64,000 nucleotides of DNA from Lindgomyces ingoldianus (Eukaryota; Ascomycota; Dothideomycetes; Pleosporales; Lindgomycetaceae): NCBI RefSeq assembly GCF_010093535.1, contig NW_022985175.1:434001-498000 (forward strand), in the 5' to 3' direction. The notes under the pieces are model-generated. The model was not told where the DNA came from, ran no database searches, and saw nothing but the letters and a program-made list of their open reading frames with translations. Positions 48,818 to 59,999 of the stretch are shown here, one piece after another. The position numbers were made by a program, and so were the translations under genes. Every line of letters starts with the position of its first letter. Position 1 is the first letter of the stretch.

Positions 48818-49044
48818 CGTGTAGTGTGTTGCGGAGTGGAAGAGTCAGTGAAAGTTGAGGAATGCTATCGGCCTGAATTGCCACTGCATCCAAATAGGCT
48901 TAGCGCGAGGGCCAAAATGCCAAGCTGATCCAGGCGCATGACTGCGCGAAGTCGCGTCTGGCGACCTCTCCTAGCGCCCCTTTGATAACGTTTCCACAAA
49001 CCCTTACCATCGTTTGTGGACGCTCATATCGGCATCTAGATAAG
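48818..49044. promoter_or_regulatory. Shared divergent spacer of the F-box gene and SAE2
   Basis: Only 227 bp separate the two start codons, which point away from each other. Both leaders and promoters must fit here, or overlap into the coding parts. Two short direct GCGCGAGG/GCGCGAAG-like stretches occur around the F-box start, but I cannot name a regulator. Confidence 0.55.
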
Positions 49045-51620
49045 ATGTCGGGAGACTCGGCCTGGCTGGAGAAACGAAAACATGTTTGGGTGCGTGAATT
49101 TGGGCGCGTCTATGATGAGGTAATTGCGGACTGGGAGACGGAACTCAAGCGGAGTATGTGCGTCATCACACTTGTCAAGAATGAATAGTTACACCAATCT
49201 AGGGCACGAGGAACAGCAACAAGAATTGAAGAGACGTCTGTATACCATTTTGAATATCTGCCCTAACCACTGACGCAAGTATAGGAGATGAAGCATACCA
49301 GATTATTTCCGACCGCATCATCGAGGAATTGCTCAAGAATTCCCACCTTATTGAAGAGAACATCAGGCTTCAGGACCAGATCAAGAATCTGCAGGGGCAG
49401 GAGCCGAAATCAAGCACTACTGCATTTAACTCAAGCAATTCAGCCCAAGAAAAAAGAAACTCCAGCTTGTCAACAGCACAGCTGGACGCAAACCCTACCC
49501 ACGCTACTATGCCTTGCAATGAATATCGGCATCTCGCCAACAAGTATAATGAACTGAACAAAGTACACAAGGAGACTATAAAACAGCTCAAGTATCAACA
49601 AAGGAAGAACATTGCCGTTATGGAGAAGAACCGAGAGATGAAAAAGAGTGTCAAAGATTGGCAAGAGTACACCGATCGCCACTTGAAGAAAAAGACTAAA
49701 TCCGAAGGAGAGTGTAAGTCTAAACTCGACGCAGCGGCGATGTTGTCGGATGAAAAGGATAGGCCTACTCTTCTAGCCTTGTCAAGCCCTGGGACTTCAG
49801 ATTTTAGACCGCCGGCATCATTTCCGGCACTGGACAGATTGTCGCCCCTGCCAACTACCCCAGATGCACTCGAACGCCCCGGCTATGTTCTTGGAAATTC
49901 CGGCGATACTCTCGTTACAAACACAACTGGCGTAGAACATCATCAAAATGAAGATCGACCGCAGAACATCTCACATGACATTGACTTGAACCTACCCGAA
50001 AGTCATGATCTTCATCAACTTCAATCAACAGCGGTCCATAAAGAAGTTACTCCCTCTCGGAAGCAGCCAAATTCTGACAAGATAACCTCGAGTCAACTGA
50101 CAGAGGACGAAATAGCCCCCCAAAAAGCCCCACAAAATCCTCTTACCACCGGTGGCGCAGATGATGATACGCCTGAAATCGTCTCAGAGAGGTCCCTCAA
50201 GCGCAAGCGAGCGAACACAAGGAAGCTCGAGGTATATGCATTTCTTGGATCATCTGACGGAACACCTGCCAAGCCTTACGGCGTCAAAGAGGAGCCATTC
50301 AGTAGTCCTCCTCTGCCAAATACGCATCAGCTCCTTCGAAAAGAGACATTTGATCTGGATGAACTCGGGCCAAACATGATTTCAACTCCCCATCGACGGT
50401 TCAGGAGTAATCAACTCACTTGTTCAGACGCTGTAGGACCCTTGCGTCACCAGAGGTCTACCAGTGTTTTAATCATCAAGGAAGAGGTGACTGAGGGAAC
50501 CGACCAGGGCATAGACACCAACGGTTCCTTGAAAACGGAGAGAGCAGTGGTAGTTCCAATGGCGATTGCTGAGGCAAGGGCATACAGTGAGCCCACTGAC
50601 CAGGCTCGAAACGATACATTCGCACTACAGCCTTTAGATCCGAACGCTAGGACTGCTAATCGAGTGGATGACGAGACGCCGCACAAACGCCAAAAGCGAG
50701 AGGACGCTCGGTTTCACGCGAAGTATCAAACCCTGACAGAATCGGGTGATGAGCTACCTCCATTGGATGAGAAAGATCTCAGATTAGCCCCCAGTGCTGC
50801 CAGAGAGAAGTTCAATCGTCGATTACAAGCTGACAGGGAAGCTCAAACATCAGCGAAGAGTACTAGCAAGACGCATTTAGCAGCTACCAACGCCAAATCT
50901 AGCGCTAGGCAAATTCCAACAACACTTCCCAGCGTTGCAAGCTCGGGACATACACCTTCACCACATCCAGGGTCCCGCAAAAGTTCACTTTTGAATTCTC
51001 ATCTGGGGTCAAAGGCTGGTCCTGTCTCCAAATCTCCTCCGGCTCCTAACCCCAGGCTTGGCTCTCGAAAAGGTCCAGCGACTAAACAAAAGCAAAGTCC
51101 TCCTTCACGATCAAAGCCATATTCCGAGCTAAAGACATCTGACTTCAAACCCAATCCCGCCTACAATCAAGGCTACAGCTACGCTTTTGCTGAAACGATT
51201 CGGAAACGTGCAGACCGCGCGTGTCTTCCAGGCTGCACTAAACCTGAATGCTGTGGCTCGACATTCCGTATGCTTGCCGCCGAGGCACCACCCCTATCTT
51301 CGTCTCAGGAAGAAGCTCTTCTAGAAGATTATCTCGGTGATGCCTATGACACTATGCTACTCACACGGATGTCTACCGCGGAACGGCAAGAGCTGGTCCT
51401 AGACGCTAGGACGAAGCAGATGGCTGATAAACATGGAAGGCATAGACACGCATACGAACGACGCCCATCTCCTCCGGGTTTCTGGAGAACAGACTTTCCG
51501 ACTACACAAGAGGAGCAGGAGGATAGACAAAAGGCTATTGAAATGGAGAAACGGCTTGTGGGAGAAAGGTATATGGAAACAATGAAGAAAGGTGGAAGGT
51601 GGATATTTAGAGATGAGTGA
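49045..51620 (+). CDS. SAE2: DNA end-resection factor Sae2/Ctp1/CtIP
   Basis: Two exons (49045-49153, 49285-51620) give 814 residues. The N-terminus (VREFGRVYDEVIADWETELK) and the region after the 131-bp intron look like the family's tetramerising coiled coil, reaching to about residue 160. The middle is long and disordered. The C-terminal 150 residues hold the Sae2/Ctp1 signature: a CLPGCTKPECCG cysteine block, the basic KHGRHRHAYERR segment, and SPPGFWRTDFPTTQE. This domain activates the Mre11-Rad50-Nbs1 nuclease at protein-blocked DNA ends, starting resection for homologous recombination. Several S/T-P sites in the tail fit cell-cycle kinase control, as known for homologues. The protein is much longer than yeast Sae2 and closer in size to CtIP; most of the extra length is disorder. 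Confidence 0.9.
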
Positions 51621-52027
51621 TGGCCCAAACTTTGATGGTTGGGTTAAAGCTGTTGTTGCTTGCGGAAGGGTTTACAAGCACAGCATGAGTTTCCGGGTTC
51701 CTTTTATAACTCTGTTGCTAGTGCTCATACACTAGAGTCAGATAGAACATAGACAACCATTAACCGCATAGATCTTAAGAAGCAAAGTTTTAGTGGTTGC
51801 AAGGGAGTTTCCCGTGCTGGATTTGAATGATGACGACGTACGATCAAGTTCGCGATATAATTCGGCTCGGGAATAAAGAAGCCGATCTTAGATCTGTACA
51901 ATCCGTAATCACCAAACTTCAAAGACTTCGCAATCCGCAATGCGGACTGTTTTTCTTTGAGCTCTGACTCTCCTTGATACATGATATTACGACCATCTGA
52001 TCCGTCTTCCTTCAGGGATCTGTCATC
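51621..52027. other. Spacer SAE2 / FAD oxidoreductase
   Basis: About 400 bp without a gene; it holds the SAE2 3' end and the promoter of the next gene. Confidence 0.6.
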
Positions 52028-53623
52028 ATGGTTCTTTCAGAAGAACATTGTCATGTCCTCGTCATTGGCTCCGGCAGCGCAGGTTTCTCCGCTGCACTGT
52101 CTGCCAGGCAAAACGGTGCCAAGAATGTCACTCTAATTGACAAATGCCCCGAAGGATGGGCCGGTGGAAACAGTTACTTCACGGCGGGCGCCTTCCGAAC
52201 CGTTCACGGCGGCCTGAACGACTTGCTGCCCATCGTTAACAACGTAGATGAAGACACTTCGAAAATCATTGATTTGAAACCTTATACAAATGAAGACTTC
52301 AGCGGCGATCTTCAGCGGGTCACGGCTGGACGAAGCGATAAAGAGCTGGGGAAGATATTGGTGGAAGAAAGTTATGAGACTATTAAGTGGCTCGCAGAGC
52401 AAGGTATCAGATTTCAGCTCTCGTTTAACCGACAGGCGTATAATGTTGACGGGCGATTCAAGTTTTGGGGTGGGCTGCATCTGAAGACGCAGGATGGTGG
52501 GAAGGGGTTGATTGAGAGTTATTTGTCTGCTGCCCAAAGACATGGGGTTTGCATTTCGTTTTCTACCGCCGCGAAACAATTACTCACAGACCCTATGACT
52601 GGTGCTGTAACAGGTGTGCTGGCTGAAAAGGAAGGAAAGCAGAAGATCATCAAGAGCCGTGCAGTGATCTTAGCTGCGGGAGGATTTGAGGCAAATCCAC
52701 GTATGCGCAGCCAATATCTAGGTCCGGGGTGGGATCTCGCTCTCGTAAGAGGGACACCGTTCAATACCGGCGATCTTCTCGAAATCGCTATGCGAGATGT
52801 AGGAGCCAAACAAGCGGGGAATTGGTCAGGATGTCATTCCGTGGCTTGGGACGCGAATGCTCCTCCGAATTCTGGAGATAGAGAGATATCGAATGAGTTT
52901 ACGAAGTCGGGGTATCCGCTTGGACTTATGGTCAATACTCAAGGAGAAAGATTTGTGGACGAGGGTGTCGATTTGCGTAATTACACGTATGCGAAGTTTG
53001 GGAAGGCGATATTGCAGCAACCAGATGGGACTGTGTTTCAGGTCTGGGATGCAAAAATGACACCTTTACTGAGATCGGAAGAATATCGAGACGAGGTTGT
53101 CAAGAAGATTACGGCGAACAGTATCCGAGAACTCGCAGCAAAATGCACTGAAGCCGGACTTCTTTCGCCAGGGAAGTTCATCGAGACTATAGAGAAATAC
53201 AACGAGGCAGTGCGCCAGCACCGGAAAGAGTATCCGGACATGAAGTGGGATCCATCAATCAAGGACGGTCTATCGACACAAACAAAGAAGATCGAACTTG
53301 CTCTGCCCAAGTCCAACTGGGCACTTCCACTTGATAAAGCTCCTTTTCTAGCAATCAAGGTCGCTTGCGGGATCACCTTCACGTTCGGCGGCCTAGCTGT
53401 ACATCCTCAGACCACGGGTGTGATTAGTGGGATGACAAATCGAGAAATTCCGGGGCTGTTTTGTGTTGGAGAAATGATGGGAGGCCTATTCTATGGAAAC
53501 TATCCCGGCGGTAGCGGTCTGACGAGTGGAGCAGTGTTTGGAAGAAGAGCTGGTAGGGCTGCTGCGCATTTAGGCCTGCGTAGTTCGCATGCCAATCATG
53601 AGTCCGCGCGATCAAAGTTGTAG
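52028..53623 (+). CDS. FAD-dependent oxidoreductase, fumarate reductase/tricarballylate dehydrogenase-like
   Basis: A single exon of 531 residues. The N-terminal Rossmann motif VLVIGSGSAGFSAALSA binds the FAD ADP part and is followed by an acidic residue at the end of the second strand (TLIDK). A GGNSYFTAGAFR block, the mid-chain VILAAGGFEANPRM and the C-terminal NYPGGSGLTSGAVFGRRAG complete the FAD_binding_2 fold. The pattern and length match the soluble TcuA/flavocytochrome-like group rather than mitochondrial SdhA, and there is no covalent-flavin histidine segment of the SdhA type. It probably oxidises or reduces a carboxylic acid or a ketosteroid-like substrate; the true substrate is unknown. 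No signal peptide or membrane span. It is followed 575 bp later by a co-directional SDR gene, but nothing shows they act together. Confidence 0.9.
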   Translation: MVLSEEHCHVLVIGSGSAGFSAALSARQNGAKNVTLIDKCPEGWAGGNSYFTAGAFRTVHGGLNDLLPIVNNVDEDTSKIIDLKPYTNEDFSGDLQRVTAGRSDKELGKILVEESYETIKWLAEQGIRFQLSFNRQAYNVDGRFKFWGGLHLKTQDGGKGLIESYLSAAQRHGVCISFSTAAKQLLTDPMTGAVTGVLAEKEGKQKIIKSRAVILAAGGFEANPRMRSQYLGPGWDLALVRGTPFNTGDLLEIAMRDVGAKQAGNWSGCHSVAWDANAPPNSGDREISNEFTKSGYPLGLMVNTQGERFVDEGVDLRNYTYAKFGKAILQQPDGTVFQVWDAKMTPLLRSEEYRDEVVKKITANSIRELAAKCTEAGLLSPGKFIETIEKYNEAVRQHRKEYPDMKWDPSIKDGLSTQTKKIELALPKSNWALPLDKAPFLAIKVACGITFTFGGLAVHPQTTGVISGMTNREIPGLFCVGEMMGGLFYGNYPGGSGLTSGAVFGRRAGRAAAHLGLRSSHANHESARSKL

Positions 53624-54198
53624 GAGCAAGAACAAGCATGTACTGTGCATTAGGTAGAGGAGCCTGGCTAATGGGCAGGTGCCACAAGGATGCTCCGCAC
53701 ACAAGCCTATCACGAAGTAGTTCAAGCCGGCCAAGGTGAGGGAGGAATTGAAGAACATCCAGGGCAAGTGGCAGCTCAAAAAGACATCGGTTCCATGGAC
53801 AGTCCACTGCATTAGTTAGTCCAGCGTTCGGCCCTATTCCGCCAAGACTCTTTGTGAGATCCGAAGCTCCACTTCATCTTGCAGTCATTCATTTCTGCTC
53901 CGACTTTGTTTAACTTTACACTTAAGATGGCCGTATTCACCTCTATCGCTTGCAACATCCACTACAAACAAAGGAGATGATGCTATCACAAGTATCTTCC
54001 TTGTCTCCAACGATGATGCCAATGCCGAGGCACGACTGGGCTCTGACGAACCCGGAGCTCGCTCGAAGCCCTCCCCTCAGGCCCCTCACGCGTCGCATCG
54101 GATCCGCACCCCCAGAGGTACAAAACTGATGTACCCCCCTGATTCCTCTTTCTAGCTCTCTCGAACATCTCAAGCTCGTCACAGTCGTTCAATTCAAC
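53624..54198. other. Spacer FAD oxidoreductase / SDR
   Basis: No supported gene. The right part should contain the SDR promoter; a CT-rich stretch precedes its ATG. Confidence 0.55.
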
Positions 54199-55391
54199 AT
54201 GTCGAACACTGTCCAGCGCCTCTCGAACCTCATCTCGCTGACAGTCAACAACATCGCACTCAATCCCATCCTCGCGGCGCCGCTTCTCTTCATACTTACT
54301 AAGGGGCCCCCTCAGTTTCAGGAGCATTTGTTCAAAAGAGTTGCAGCTCTAAGAGACCCTGAGAAGCTAGCGAAGATTGTGAAGGGCCTGAAATGGCTGC
54401 TCGCATTGGGATTAGTGGGGAGCGCCAACAAACAGCTGAATAAAATTGCGCTGAATGCATGGAGATTGAGGGGCCAGAAGAAGAAGTGGGATTGGAATAA
54501 GGAGATTGCTGTTGTGACGGGTGGATGTAGTGGGATTGGACTGCTGGTGGTGAAGGGACTGGTGAGGAAGAACGTGAAGGTCGCGGTGCTGGATATTCAA
54601 CAGTTACCAGTGGCACTGCAAGGCTGTAAGCTTTGAGCCCAACTTTTCGAAAGAGAGTATGAGTTGATTTGTGGAATCAGATGCCAACATTAAGTTCTTC
54701 GCTTGCGACATTACAGACGCTACAGCCGTGAACACGACTGCCGAGCGAATCCGGGCCACAATGGGTTCCCCTACAATTCTAGTCAACAACGCTGGGATTG
54801 CCAATGCCCACAGTATCCTTGAAACCTCAGATGAGTGGTTGCGCAAGATCTTTGATGTGAATTTGCTCAGCAACTTCACAACTGTGAAGGCCTTCCTGCC
54901 CGACATGATTGCGAACAATAAGGGACATATTGTAACCGTCGCGAGTCTCGCAAGCTTCATTGCTGTAGCAGGCATGGTGGACTACTCTGCCACCAAAGCT
55001 GGTGTATTAGCATTCCATGAGGGTATGTTACCTCACCCTGCACCTCTACTTGGAGCGTCTGTTGGCTAATACTCGTGTAGGACTCAACCAAGAGCTCAAG
55101 AACCACTACAAAGCCCCAGGAATCCTCACCAGCTCAATTCATCCCAACTGGGTCCGGACACCACTTATCCAATCCTGGGAGAAGGAACTGCGGAAGACAG
55201 GCTCAGCGCTGCTAGAACCGCAGCAAGTTGCTGATGCGGTTGTTAATCAGATCGCTAGCTGCTCCGGTGGGCAGGTATTCCTTCCGAGTAATTCAGCGAA
55301 GATTGGTGCGTTGAGGGGTTGGCCGAATTGGATCCAAGAGGGCATTAGAGATGGGACGAGTGCGTCTGTGTTGCCCAATGTGGCGAAATAA
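54199..55391 (+). CDS. Membrane-anchored short-chain dehydrogenase/reductase (RDH10/HSD17B11-like)
   Basis: Three exons (54199-54625, 54681-55022, 55081-55391) give 359 residues. A hydrophobic N-terminal segment (about residues 18-36, with NPILAAPLLFIL) suggests membrane or lipid-droplet anchoring. The SDR fold follows: cofactor loop TGGCSGIG near residue 108, an Asp at the end of the second strand (VLDIQ) that points to NAD(H), NNAG near 178, a serine in VASLASF, and the catalytic YSATK at 244-248. The arrangement matches classical SDRs of the 16C group, which act on retinoids, sterols or fatty alcohols; the fungal substrate is unknown. Introns are 55 and 58 bp and join in phase. The alternative reading across the first donor gives a stop, so splicing there is required. 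Confidence 0.9.
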
Positions 55392-55897
55392 ATAAGAGCA
55401 GCAAGAGGAGTAGGTCGGTGAGAGAAAGAAGTATTTTGGTTTCTTGGTTTGTTTATCTTAGTGTATTGGATTCCCCTCATGCTGTCATACTGCATTGGAC
55501 ACTAGTTTATGTGAAGGGGGGTAATATGTTGATGCGTTGGACCCAAAACATTTCTTTCAGAAGGAAAAATTGCAGCGTGTATATATGTTGGTATACACTC
55601 AGGGATCTCAAGAATGAATCTGAATCAAGACCCTGGATTCATTGAAACCAGCATCGTGAAACAAAACTCGTTTCAACTCAATATACCCGATCAGGCAGGT
55701 TCTTAATCGAGTGTGGGTAGCTGTATGCAAGATCCCGCGCGTGCTTAGCGTGAATGTCTCGGGTGATTAGAAGGGCCGAAACGCGTCGCGAAGTCAGACA
55801 GGCGCCTCTCACACTGCGTTGTCCCGCTTTGAACTCTCACACCAATTTCCACATTTGCCTGCACAAAACATCGCGAACTCAATTGACTCTCCTAAAA
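55392..55897. other. Spacer SDR / RNase H2A
   Basis: About 500 bp without a gene; AT-leaning on the left, promoter and leader of the RNase H2A gene on the right. Confidence 0.6.
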
Positions 55898-56982
55898 ATG
55901 GCCGACACCAGGGAAGACATGCAAATGGACATGCAGGAAATTGAGCAAGAGACATCACCCTCGGACGTCTTTATGGCGCCTTCAATTCACAAGCCGGACA
56001 TCCTAACAGGAAAATCATATTCCCACTTTTCCCCCATACCGTCGCAGATTGCGGACGACATGTCGAAGGAATGCGTGCTGGGCGTTGACGAAGCCGGGCG
56101 AGGCCCTGTTCTAGGTAGGCCCCCCACACCCACAGTCCAGCACCTGGAGCTAACGTATCTACCTTCGCAGGCCCGATGGTCTACGCACTCCTCTACCTCC
56201 CGATTGAGCTCCAACAGTCCCTTCTTGCCGACACCCACCACTTCAATGACTCCAAAGTCCTGACGCCCCAGGTCCGCTCTTCCCTCATGCGCAAACTATG
56301 CACAAGGGATACAGACCTCCATGCCTCCTGCGGCTGGGCAACGCGACTTCTCTCCGCGCGTGATATCTCCGCCAATATGCTGGCTCCAAATCAATACAAC
56401 CTCAACGCACAAGCTATGGATGCTACGATAGCCTTAATCAAAGAGGTGCTCGCAAAAGGTGTTAACGTGAAAGAAATCTACATCGACACCATCGGCAGAC
56501 CCGAAACCTACCAGAAGAAGCTCGAGCGCATATGGCCTACAATCCAAATCACTGTGGCCAAGAAAGCGGACAGTCTGTACCCCGTCGTATCAGCAGCCTC
56601 GGTCTGCGCCAAAGTGACCCGTGACGCGGCGTTGGATGTATGCTATGAGCCGTACCAAACTTCGACGGAAAATGAAGATGCGGTCGCGACCGATGCAAAG
56701 GGAGAAATTGTATGGGGCTCGGGCTATCCCTCTGATGCCCGGACATCGACATGGCTGAAGGCAAACATGGACCCCGTGTTCGGTTGGGGCAGTGAATGTC
56801 GCTTCTCCTGGAGCACTGCAAAGGAACTGCTCGAAGGCAAGAACGCAGATGTGAACGTCGAGTGGCCGGCCGAAGATGACGGTAATGGTTTGCGCATGAC
56901 TGATTTCTTCAAAGGAGAAGATGGAGACGAGCTTGTGGACTGGTTTGGAATGCGCGTTACAGAGGAGATGGAAGTTTTCTGA
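55898..56982 (+). CDS. RNH201: Ribonuclease H2 catalytic subunit A
   Basis: Two exons (55898-56114, 56171-56982; intron 56 bp) give 342 residues. The four metal-binding acids of type 2 RNase H are visible: Asp64 and Glu65 in GVDEAGRGPVLGP, Asp in IYIDTIG, and Asp in SVCAKVTRD. HHFNDSKVL and the GSGYPSD block are further family signatures, and the tyrosine that senses the ribonucleotide is expected in the DVCYEPY segment. The enzyme nicks RNA-DNA hybrids and removes single ribonucleotides left in DNA by polymerases, in a complex with subunits B and C. About 55 N-terminal residues precede the core and look disordered. The intron splits the active-site loop, and the junction restores the expected glycine-proline. 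Confidence 0.95.
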
Positions 56983-57639
56983 TTCGTGAACGGGACGCCT
57001 GGATGAGTCGCGCGTATTTTCCGTCCAGAGGTAAAGCGAAGAATACGAGCCTGGGATAGGAAAGAGACCGTAAGACCATTTTGACATGCGCTGTGCAGTT
57101 CGGAAGACGCTTGGATCTGAGGTAACGGATTCCGGATCTAACAACACTTGGTCCCCGTTCGAAATCCGATGATGCACACACCTCAACCAATGCGCACCAA
57201 TACCACCCATCCTTCCCGAACGCCTTAACATTCCATGCAAAAGTTTATATTAGGCGGAGAATGCTACGATCAAGTTTCGAATTCAACAGCCGCCATTCTC
57301 TTCTTTTGACAGATTTTTTGCCAATGATCCTTTCGGTGTTTCGGACTCGTGAATCATCATTCTCTTATCATTTGGTGGTCCTAACTCTTACGCCCTTCGT
57401 CGGAGGCCATATTCACTGGTCACGTTTCAAAATTGTCCGTTAATCTGATAGCGCAATCAGCATCGAAGACGTGCACTGCGAACCAATCTCCATCAATCCA
57501 ACGTTCATCCTCCGCTTACCGTCTTGCTGCGCCTCCTGGGTCGCAATAAGATCTTGAGGCTCCGCGAGCTTCTCGAACTCCACGTCCTCGCCCCCATTTA
57601 ATATACTCGAAGCCCATTTTTCCTTGTTCTATCTTTCAA
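56983..57639. other. Spacer RNase H2A / hypothetical
   Basis: No supported gene; contains the RNase H2A 3' side and a pyrimidine-rich leader before the next ATG. Confidence 0.55.
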
Positions 57640-58635
57640 ATGTGCATCATCCTCCCTGTCGATCACCTCCCTTGCACTCATACTGTTGCTATCTGGCAAC
57701 ATTGTATCAACGCGCCTCGCTCCAAGATTCACGGCCTAGCTCCTTGCTCGCATATTCGACAGCATCCCAGACCTATCCTCACGAGGAAGCTGTGTTTTCA
57801 CTGTGGGGGGCCAAGGTTCTTTGCAAGAAGGGGTGGAATTGCGGAAAGAGGGAAGGGAAGTGGAAGTGCGGGTTTGAGGAAGAAAGTGAGTCTTGGTGAT
57901 CCCGAAGACTCAGGGTACCATAGCGACTCTATTATCGGGGAAGATGAAGTAGAGGACGACTGGAATGGCAATGAGAATAACGAGGATGAGCAGGAGAATG
58001 AAAACTGTAGTCCCTGCCACAAACGCCCCCATCGCTCATTCTCTCAAACCATTCACGCAAGGCGAGAAAACGAGAAAGAAAGGAACGAGACCAGGAGAAA
58101 GCCAGAGGCGATCCCAACACGCAAACCCTCTTGGCGCCCGAATCTCAAAGCTGAGCTCGCTAAAATGCAACCCCGTCCATCGCCCTTCCCTCGCCGCGAA
58201 TCCAACGACTCGCAGTTCGAAGACGGCATCGGACGCGCAAGACGGTCAAACTGGCCTTCTCTGTACTCTTCCACTGAATCCCCACTCGCGCCAAACCCTC
58301 TCAGGTGCCGTCGAAACGCTGACTCCTTCCCCGTTCTCCAAACCAGTATAATCAACACCAGCTCGCACAACCCGCTCCAGGACTTATCCCCATCATCAAT
58401 ATACTCATCCCACTTCGCCTCGGATTCAGACGTAGAGTCCGACTCTGAACACGGGGAAAATGAGCTGAATGATGGATACGGAAACCCAGCTTCCTTCCTC
58501 CAACACGAAAGCACTGATGTTTTCCACGACGATAACGAACCCAGCACATCTGTAATCCTAGCGCAATCTGCGAAGATGGCGAGAGCAAGTCGAATCGAGT
58601 TTCATGGAGCACAAGTGCGCGTTCTACGAATTTGA
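57640..58635 (+). CDS. Hypothetical protein with Cys/His N-terminus
   Basis: A single exon of 331 residues. It begins MCIILPVDHLPCTHTVAIWQ, a Cys/His-spaced start that I associate with a loose group of uncharacterised ascomycete proteins opening with a short putative metal-binding stretch. Further Cys/His pairs occur at about residues 35-55 (CINAP, CSHIRQH, CFHCGG). After residue 85 the chain is acidic, then Arg/Ser-rich and disordered, with many SP and RR motifs and an acidic SDSDVESDSEHGENE patch. There is no signal peptide or membrane span. The function is unknown; the N-terminus could bind zinc. The intact frame and ATG position support the gene, but an overlapping plus-strand frame makes the start less certain. 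Confidence 0.65.
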   Translation: MCIILPVDHLPCTHTVAIWQHCINAPRSKIHGLAPCSHIRQHPRPILTRKLCFHCGGPRFFARRGGIAERGKGSGSAGLRKKVSLGDPEDSGYHSDSIIGEDEVEDDWNGNENNEDEQENENCSPCHKRPHRSFSQTIHARRENEKERNETRRKPEAIPTRKPSWRPNLKAELAKMQPRPSPFPRRESNDSQFEDGIGRARRSNWPSLYSSTESPLAPNPLRCRRNADSFPVLQTSIINTSSHNPLQDLSPSSIYSSHFASDSDVESDSEHGENELNDGYGNPASFLQHESTDVFHDDNEPSTSVILAQSAKMARASRIEFHGAQVRVLRI

Positions 58636-59999
58636 TATAGTATGCCTGTTTGTATTCGGGAACTTCGACATTAGGCAAACTTGGGCAAATGATGCTTGCA
58701 AGGAAAGGGAGGTTCTTGTTTGATGTGTGCAGCTCGTGTAAATTAGGAGATTGTAGGGATTTTTTCTTCCAGGCAATTTTCAGGCGTTTTCACATATCGT
58801 GTTAGCATCGGCTTCGGTGTTGGTGGTGGCGGATGCGCGACTCATGCATGGTTTTCGGTGCGAGGCGTTCGGGGTATTGTTCTTCCACGGGATATCAATA
58901 ATAGATATTCGGGCCGCGAGGCTGACAGATCCAGGATACATCCCTCCTTCCTTCCATGTTGATATGTAGTAGATTTTTCTACAATAAGTTGTACATATTT
59001 GTGTATATAAATGTACTTTGTGTTGCTGGTTATTTACTATGTATGCTTGTATTGTTCGTGACTTTGGCTCCATTAATCCGCAGAGTGTTTTACAATATGT
59101 TATCACGTAACATGGAATATAATTAGTGCAGATATTATGTGTTGAATTTCCTGCTGGAATGAGATAGAATGTCAATAAGATGCAAATTTTGGTCCTGACT
59201 TACCTCGATCATGTTCCACCTTAAGTAACAAGATGGGGTAGGGAATTGATGCCGTTCACTTTCCTCCTTGAACAGTGCCCGCATTTAAATGTGGCAGAAG
59301 AAACATGACTTTAATCCAGGTTCCAGAAGCTAGCATTGTCACGCGTACAGAAATACCTCGTACAGCACTACTCCTCAAATGCACAGATACAGACAGATAC
59401 AGACACCCACGCCCACGCCCACACATTCTCCCAAACTCCTCCCAACAAACACCACCTTCACCACCATAAACAATCATCCTTCATAAACCCCACCAAACAC
59501 CCAAGCCTACACATGCTAACTAATCAGTCGCCGCCTATGACCTCATCCCAGGATCCCGAAGATCCAACCCCACGGTGTCCCCTCGTGAACCCCACTCATG
59601 AGCATGCCTCAACCCTGCACGAGTCAACGCACCCACGTGGGTCTCAATCGGGCCTTTTCTAGTACTCCGCCAATTTCAACCTCCTCCCGATATTCCTCCT
59701 CACCACATCCCTTTCGACCGAAGGTGTCGTCTCTTCCTTGGCTTTGAGAGCCGATAGGAGCATTCCCGCATCGAAGAAGCCATCTAGGAAACAAGGAAAT
59801 CAGCGGATGAAGATAAAAACGATCGATGAAGGGCATGGAAACGAAGTGGAAGGCGAAGGGAGAACGAGGAATGGGCAGTGGGGAATGATGAAATCTTGTC
59901 ATCTATAAGGGGGTATATGTGTAGTGTGTAATGTGTAATGTGTATTGCGAGAAAAAGGTGAAGGGGGGTAATGAAGTATAGACGTGAATAAAAAGAAAT
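58636..59999. other. Convergent spacer, 3' regions
   Basis: No supported gene between two convergent genes. It is AT-rich around 58.9-59.2 kb and has CAGATA/CCCACG short tandem stretches at about 59.38-59.43 kb and TGTGTAATG repeats near 59.92 kb. Both 3' UTRs are expected here. Confidence 0.6.

Noticed and set aside
1..56982. A genome-maintenance gene cluster (SSL1, MIF2, SAE2, RNase H2A)
   Set aside because: The genes are far apart, on both strands and mixed with unrelated functions; housekeeping genes commonly fall together by chance.
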